From: Aliivibrio sifiae
GTDB lineage: Bacteria; Pseudomonadota; Gammaproteobacteria; Enterobacterales; Vibrionaceae
NCBI RefSeq assembly: GCF_002954715.1
Contig: NZ_MSCP01000001.1
Span: forward strand, 1,087,453 to 1,151,452
Direction of reading: 5' to 3'
DNA: 64,000 nucleotides
Shown here: positions 63,024 through 64,000 of the stretch, one piece after another
Numbering within the stretch: the first letter of the stretch is position 1
Layout: every line of letters begins with the position of its first letter
Program-made: the position numbers and the translations under genes
Notes under the pieces: generated by a model
What the model saw: only the letters and a program-made list of their open reading frames with translations
The model's database searches: none
Told to the model about the DNA's origin: nothing

Positions 63024-64000
63024 TTATTGTGCCGGTTGAGGGATAGCTTTTAGGCTGTTCTTCGGAGCTGAAATTGTTTTATATGCGTTGAACGCAAGTA
63101 AGAACATTCCTGATAAGAAGATTAAGCCGCCTAAAAAGCGAACAAAATAGAATGGGTAAGAGGCTTCTAACGACTCAACAAAGCTATACGTCAATGTGCC
63201 ATCTGCATTTACTGCACGCCACATTAGACCTTGCATTACACCTGAAATCCACATCGCTACAATGTAAAGAACCGTACCGATAGTCGCTAACCAGAAATGA
63301 ACATTGATTAGTGAGACAGAGTACATACGCTCTTGGCCAAATAGCTTAGGAATTAAATGGTATAGAGAACCAATTGAAACCATCGCAACCCAACCTAACG
63401 CACCAGAGTGAACATGACCGATAGTCCAGTCAGTATAATGAGATAGGGCGTTTACAGATTTAATTGCCATCATTGGACCTTCAAAGGTAGACATACCATA
63501 GAAAGACAGAGATACAATTAAGAATCGAAGAATAGGGTCATAACGAAGTTTATGCCAAGCACCAGACAGTGTCATTATACCATTGATCATGCCACCCCAA
63601 GATGGTGCGAATAGAACTAATGACATAACCATACCTAGTGACTGAGTCCAGTCAGGTAAAGCTGTGTAATGTAAATGGTGAGGACCGGCCCAGATATAAA
63701 GTGATACTAATGCCCAGAAGTGAACAATAGATAAACGGTAAGAATATACAGGACGTTCCGCTTGTTTTGGTACGAAGTAATACATCATACCTAAGAAACC
63801 AGCAGTCAGTAGGAAACCTACTGCATTATGGCCGTACCACCATTGAACCATTGCATCAACAGCACCAGAATAAATCGAATATGATTTACCTAGTGATACT
63901 GGAACAGCAAGACTATTCACAATATGAAGAACCGCAACGGTTAAAATGAATGCTCCAAAGAACCAGTTTGCAACGTAGATGTGAGATGTCTTACGTTTAA
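63024..64000 (-). CDS. ccoN: cbb3 oxidase catalytic subunit CcoN, 5' truncated
   Basis: This is the C-terminal part of the heme-copper oxidase subunit I that reduces oxygen and pumps protons. The frame stays open to the edge of the window, so the N-terminus is missing; the GTG at 63920 is internal. The visible part has many membrane segments, and [13 protein letters not shown] holds conserved copper-site histidines. [20 protein letters not shown] has the heme histidines. Later segments include [20 protein letters not shown]. It leads the operon ccoNOQP. Confidence 0.93.
   Translation of the reverse strand, partial: KRKTSHIYVANWFFGAFILTVAVLHIVNSLAVPVSLGKSYSIYSGAVDAMVQWWYGHNAVGFLLTAGFLGMMYYFVPKQAERPVYSYRLSIVHFWALVSLYIWAGPHHLHYTALPDWTQSLGMVMSLVLFAPSWGGMINGIMTLSGAWHKLRYDPILRFLIVSLSFYGMSTFEGPMMAIKSVNALSHYTDWTIGHVHSGALGWVAMVSIGSLYHLIPKLFGQERMYSVSLINVHFWLATIGTVLYIVAMWISGVMQGLMWRAVNADGTLTYSFVESLEASYPFYFVRFLGGLIFLSGMFLLAFNAYKTISAPKNSLKAIPQPAQ

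Noticed and set aside
1-64000. CRISPR array, riboswitch, tRNA or insertion sequence
   Set aside because: No regularly spaced repeats, recognised aptamer cores, cloverleaf sequences or transposase motifs were seen; the only tandem repeat is the short heptamer at 7758.

Overview
The window is an AT-rich gammaproteobacterial chromosome segment that reads as Vibrionaceae, most likely Aliivibrio (A. fischeri or a close relative). The evidence is the low-GC coding style, the block ccoNOQP-ccoHIS-fnr-uspE-ttcA, potABC with two potD genes, a QnrS-type pentapeptide protein, an M9 collagenase and a chitin-type CE4 deacetylase with a chitin-binding tail. The genus is inferred from family resemblance only. 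No rRNA, tRNA, CRISPR array, complete prophage or intact insertion sequence was seen.

Layout. 1-866: 3' end of a formate dehydrogenase cytochrome b subunit gene and its terminator. 867-6075: an accessory stretch, visibly more AT-rich, with a GNAT enzyme, a decayed gene, a near-copy of the first terminator, a Fur-box-preceded secreted glycine-rich protein overlapping a small membrane protein, an outer-membrane barrel and several orphan small genes. 6083-9506: small metabolic and stress enzymes (SDR, YiiM-like MOSC, NAD(P)-binding protein, VOC protein, YkgJ-like Cys cluster). 9603-16616: a TPR-GGDEF diguanylate cyclase, then a polysaccharide locus with a GT4 gene diverging from GT2-flippase-EamA. 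Its intergenic region carries two divergent sigma-54-type promoters around one dyad that resembles the SypG enhancer of V. fischeri. This is the most interesting regulatory structure in the window. 16673-31639: housekeeping and degradative genes (ACT protein, collagenase, GH3 glucosidase, ChbG-type deacetylase, acetyltransferases, PhzF, thioesterase, FAD dehydrogenase). 31741-46521: transport, resistance and regulation (LysR-MATE, PACE exporter, Qnr, NupC, CobB), Slt, the CE4 deacetylase and a VRR-NUC-like protein that appears to lack its catalytic glutamate. 46617-51742: the spermidine/putrescine ABC importer potABC-potD2, then potD1 behind a terminator. 52070-64000: Bax, DUF2987, TtcA, UspE, Fnr and the cbb3 oxidase structural and assembly genes, truncated in ccoN.

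How the parts work together. The right end is a respiratory module: Fnr, with a likely FNR site in its own promoter, sits beside the cbb3 high-affinity oxidase and its assembly factors CcoH, CcoI and CcoS. The formate dehydrogenase fragment at the left end also fits low-oxygen electron transport. The GGDEF protein, polysaccharide genes and PotD pair suggest a biofilm theme, since cyclic-di-GMP and polyamines are both known biofilm signals in vibrios. Collagenase, GH3, ChbG and CE4 proteins fit use of animal and chitinous polymers. Several genes appear to start at GTG or TTG, and four small genes (35053-35178, 58064-58234, 27940-28104, 2727-3008) are easily missed or mis-started by ORF calling.
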